DNA from: Methylobacteriaceae bacterium
GTDB lineage: Bacteria; Pseudomonadota; Alphaproteobacteria; Rhizobiales; Beijerinckiaceae
NCBI GenBank assembly: GCA_020638195.1
Contig: JACKJC010000003.1
Span: 124,001 to 188,000 of the forward strand
DNA: 64,000 nt
Direction of reading: 5' to 3'
The position numbers and the translations under genes are program-made. Within the stretch, counting starts at the first letter, position 1. Every line of letters begins with the position of its first letter. Of this stretch, positions 61,420 through 64,000 are shown in pieces. Under the pieces are notes generated by a model, which worked only from the letters and a program-made list of their open reading frames with translations, was not told the origin of the DNA and searched no databases.

Positions 61420-62717
61420 TGACGCGCGACCGCTCGCCGCTCGATCGCGTCGCGGATGCGCTCACGCTTCTGATGGTGGCGCTGCTGTTCGGCGTCTCCG
61501 CCATGACCCTGTCCGCGCTCGGTATCGCCTACGATCAGGCAGGCGGCAGCTTCCTGCAGAAATTCCATCCCGCGACCTATGTGGCGTGCCTCGCGCTGGC
61601 GGCGCGCTTTTTCGGCCGCGCAAGGCCGTTCGCCTGGCTTGCCGAGCAGACCGAACGCTTTCCCGGCGCGACATATTTCGTGACGACATGGATCGCCATG
61701 ATCGTCTTCGCCGTGCTCGTGCAGAAGACACCGATTTCGCCGCTGATCGATTCCTTCCTGTGCAGTCTCGCCTTCCTCGTTCTCTACGCGGACGCGGACG
61801 AGCGGACGCGCGCGACCCTGCGCATCGCGCTGCATGCCTTTCTGTTCGTCAACGCCTGCATCGGCATGATCGAATTCGTCACGCATTGGCGTCTCACGCC
61901 CTATGTCACGGGCGGCAAGACGATCCTGCACGACTATCGCTCGACCGCGCTGCTCGGCCATCCCCTCGTCAACGCCGGCGTCAGCGCCGCCTATATCCTG
62001 ATGCTTCTCTATGGCGCGGACCGCGCCGTCGGCTGGCCGCTTCGCCTCGCTCTGGTCGGCGTGCAGCTTGCCGCTTCCGTCACTTTCGGCGGCCGCACGG
62101 CCATCGTCCTGTGCATCGTGCTCGGCGCGCCGGCCTTGTTCCGTCCCGCGCTCGATATTCTCTCCGGTCGGCGCTTCGACATGCGTGTCGCCGTCGGCGC
62201 GGCGCTGGCCGCGCCTGTCCTCATCGGTGCGATCGTCCTGCTGGCCGAGCGGGGAACGTTCGATGGCTTGATCGAACGATTCTCGGACGACAAGGGATCG
62301 GCCGACGCGCGCCTGCTGATCTTCCAGCTCTTCGATTATTTCAGTTTCGACGAATTGTTGTTCGGTCCGGACCAGCAGCGTCTCGCAACGATCCAGAACA
62401 CGCTCGGCATCGAATACGGCATCGAGAGTTCGTGGTTCGGCCTGCTGTTCGGGTACGGCGCCTTCATGACGGTGTTCTTCTTGGTCGCCTTCGTCGCGCT
62501 GCTCTGGGAGTTCTGGCGGCGCGCGCGGCCCGGCGCCTGGGCGCTGTTCGTCTACATTCTCGTGCAATTGAGTTCGGCCGCGGGCATTTCCGTGAAATCG
62601 CTCGTCTTCGACCAGTTCATCGTGCTGCTTCTGATCTTCTATTGCGAAATGCCGCGCGCGGAGCCTTCGCGCGCGCCGACGCGGCGCGCCCGGCGTTTCG
62701 CGGCGGAGCGCGGCTGA
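61419..62717 (+). CDS. VpsF-like polysaccharide biosynthesis membrane protein
   Basis: This is a 432-residue polytopic protein with about ten helices and a large periplasmic loop, of the type of VpsF and Wzy/O-antigen ligase proteins. The region GKTILHDYRSTALLGHPLVN before a helix and SVTFGGRTAIVLCIVLGAPA after it are family-like, and the loop contains ESSWFGLLFGYG. It could polymerise repeat units. It begins on the last base of the previous stop codon, so translation is coupled. Confidence 0.83.
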   Translation: MTRDRSPLDRVADALTLLMVALLFGVSAMTLSALGIAYDQAGGSFLQKFHPATYVACLALAARFFGRARPFAWLAEQTERFPGATYFVTTWIAMIVFAVLVQKTPISPLIDSFLCSLAFLVLYADADERTRATLRIALHAFLFVNACIGMIEFVTHWRLTPYVTGGKTILHDYRSTALLGHPLVNAGVSAAYILMLLYGADRAVGWPLRLALVGVQLAASVTFGGRTAIVLCIVLGAPALFRPALDILSGRRFDMRVAVGAALAAPVLIGAIVLLAERGTFDGLIERFSDDKGSADARLLIFQLFDYFSFDELLFGPDQQRLATIQNTLGIEYGIESSWFGLLFGYGAFMTVFFLVAFVALLWEFWRRARPGAWALFVYILVQLSSAAGISVKSLVFDQFIVLLLIFYCEMPRAEPSRAPTRRARRFAAERG

Positions 62718-64000
62718 TGTCGCGCTCGCTGTTCAGAAACACGATTCTCTATCTGCCAGCGCAGGTGCTCGGGCCTTTCGTGCAATTCGCGGTCATGATC
62801 GCGTGGACGCATCTGCTCGCGCCCGCCGCCTTCGGCGTCGTCACCTTCGTCATCGCCGCGCAGGAACTGACCGCGCTGATCGGTCTTGTCTGGTGGTCTC
62901 TCTATGTCCTGCGCTTTCGCCAGCGATACGAGGGCGAAGGCGACGAACGATTTCGCGCCATGGACGGAAGCATGGCGCTCTACGGATCGGCGACGCAGAT
63001 CGTCTTCGCGCCACTCTGCCTGCTCGCCGTCGGCGCCGTAGCCGATCTCGCGACCAGTCTTTCCGCCGCAGCCTATCTCGTCACGCGGCTTCTGGTCGTT
63101 CACTACAGCGAATGGGCGCGTTCGCAGCATCGCATCAGCGCCTATACCGCCGCGCAATTTTCCGGCCCCATCCTCGGCTCCGGCCTGTCCGTGCTCGCGC
63201 TGATCGTGGTCGGCGCGACGCCGGCGGTCGTCTTCTGCTCCATGGCGCTCGGTCAGGCGGCGGGCGCCGCGGCCGTCATGGGCGCGCTCGGCGTACGCCC
63301 GCGGATCGGCGTTTTCGATCGCGCGATCTTCCGCGAAGCGCGGCGCTATGGCGCGCCGCTCATCTTGTCAGGCCTTTTCGCATGGGCGGCGATCAATGGC
63401 ATTCGCGTGCTCGTCGAAGCTGGCGCCGGCGCGGTCGGCCTCGGTCTGCTTTCGGCGGGCTGGGGGCTCGGCCAGCGCATCGCCAATTTTATCGCCATGC
63501 TCTGCACCGCGGCGGCCTTTCCGCTGGCCGTCGACCGGATCGAGGCGGGCGATCGCAAGGGCGCGCTGGAGCAGGTCTCGCTCAACGGCACGCTGATGCT
63601 GGCGCTGCTCACGCCGGCCACTGTCGGCGTCTCGGTTCTCGCCGCGCCGCTGGTCGATCTCCTGATCGCCGCCGATTATCGCGCCGTGACGACGGTCGTC
63701 TTTCCCGTCGCCGCCGCCGCTGGCGCGATCCGCACCTACAAGACGCACACGACCGATCAGGCCGGCATGTTGCTCGAGCGCACGGCGGCGCTCACCGTCT
63801 CCAATTTCGCCGACGCCGTTCTCACCCTGCTCGGCGCGGCGATCGGCCTCGCCTACGGCGGTATCGAGGGCGCGGCGATCGGTTGCCTCGGCGGAACCGC
63901 GCTGGCCGCGTTCGGAGCGGTCGTCTATTCGAAGCGCTGGCTCGACCTGCCGATCGATTTCGGCGCGACCCTGCGGATCGGCGTCGCGGTCTGTTGCATG
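62717..64000 (+). CDS. Wzx/MATE-like polysaccharide flippase, 3'-truncated by window edge
   Basis: The frame opens with ATG at 62717 within the previous stop (TGATG) and stays open to the last base, 428 codons. The protein is almost entirely hydrophobic helices with short basic loops; it starts MSRSLFRNTILYLPAQVLGP, typical of the oligosaccharide flippase (RfbX/Wzx, MOP) family, and contains WSLYVLRFRQRYEG in the first cytoplasmic loop. It would move lipid-linked repeat units across the inner membrane. Its C-terminus is outside the window. Confidence 0.83.
   Translation, partial: MSRSLFRNTILYLPAQVLGPFVQFAVMIAWTHLLAPAAFGVVTFVIAAQELTALIGLVWWSLYVLRFRQRYEGEGDERFRAMDGSMALYGSATQIVFAPLCLLAVGAVADLATSLSAAAYLVTRLLVVHYSEWARSQHRISAYTAAQFSGPILGSGLSVLALIVVGATPAVVFCSMALGQAAGAAAVMGALGVRPRIGVFDRAIFREARRYGAPLILSGLFAWAAINGIRVLVEAGAGAVGLGLLSAGWGLGQRIANFIAMLCTAAAFPLAVDRIEAGDRKGALEQVSLNGTLMLALLTPATVGVSVLAAPLVDLLIAADYRAVTTVVFPVAAAAGAIRTYKTHTTDQAGMLLERTAALTVSNFADAVLTLLGAAIGLAYGGIEGAAIGCLGGTALAAFGAVVYSKRWLDLPIDFGATLRIGVAVCCM

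Noticed and set aside
60471..62567. 698-codon open frame antisense to the Wzz-like and VpsF-like genes
   Set aside because: It crosses two well-supported, translationally coupled genes and shows no membrane, signal or catalytic motif.

Overview
The window looks like chromosomal DNA from a high-GC alphaproteobacterium, most likely of the order Hyphomicrobiales (Rhizobiales). The evidence is a C4-pathway 5-aminolevulinate synthase (hemA), a PodJ-like SEL1-repeat polarity protein, NahK/ErcS-type hybrid kinases, a DUF3618/holin-like membrane operon, and short GC-rich dispersed repeats of a type common in that group. The remains of a quinoprotein (PQQ) accessory cluster at the left edge fit a methylotroph-like or alcohol-oxidising lifestyle, but that is inference. 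I see no tRNA, rRNA, CRISPR array, insertion sequence or prophage. No gene-free stretch exceeds about 300 bases.

Left part (1-25 kb). Positions 3-3718 hold the end of a PQQ-dehydrogenase accessory cluster: ABC permease and ATPase, a CXXXCW rhodanese-like protein, a zinc metallohydrolase and a SoxYZ-like carrier. Then come a SnoaL-like protein, an aldo/keto reductase, a response regulator with a hybrid histidine kinase, and an iron-type alcohol dehydrogenase divergent from an acyl-CoA synthetase. Next are a proline-rich OmpA-family gene split by an apparent frameshift, a cyclopropane-fatty-acid-synthase-like methyltransferase, hemA (with a candidate Fnr/FixK box upstream and a clear terminator downstream), a wax-ester-synthase-like acyltransferase and a crotonase. 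A four-gene operon of small helical membrane proteins (19946-22501), reminiscent of the enterobacterial yqjD-yqjE group, follows. An aminotransferase/AbrB-family membrane pair and mscL close this part.

Middle part (25-47 kb). A 1181-residue sensor fuses a sodium-solute-symporter-like membrane domain to a hybrid kinase. Beyond it lies a fatty-acid beta-oxidation block on the minus strand (fadE-like, fadA, fadJ-like, thioesterase), with a MerR-family regulator beside it. The large PodJ-like protein, a small secreted protein, an APH/AAA fusion and a second acyl-CoA dehydrogenase follow. hpaD and hpaE (homoprotocatechuate ring cleavage and the following dehydrogenation) are divergent and share a 167-bp intergenic region that carries one palindrome about 31 bp in front of each start codon.

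Right part (47-64 kb). A zinc-ribbon metallopeptidase is divergent from an 1100-residue transglutaminase/DUF2126 putative amidoligase that starts with TTG. After a small unknown protein and an orphan Flp-type pilin too short for routine ORF calling, the rest of the window (52474 to the end) is a tightly overlapping exopolysaccharide locus. It holds two glycosyltransferases, a GMC oxidoreductase, a GINT-like beta-propeller protein, a GH10 xylanase-like hydrolase with a signal peptide, a Wzz/BY-kinase-like protein that has lost its Walker-A lysine, a VpsF-like membrane protein and the start of a Wzx-like flippase that runs off the edge. This locus is the best candidate here for an under-described system.
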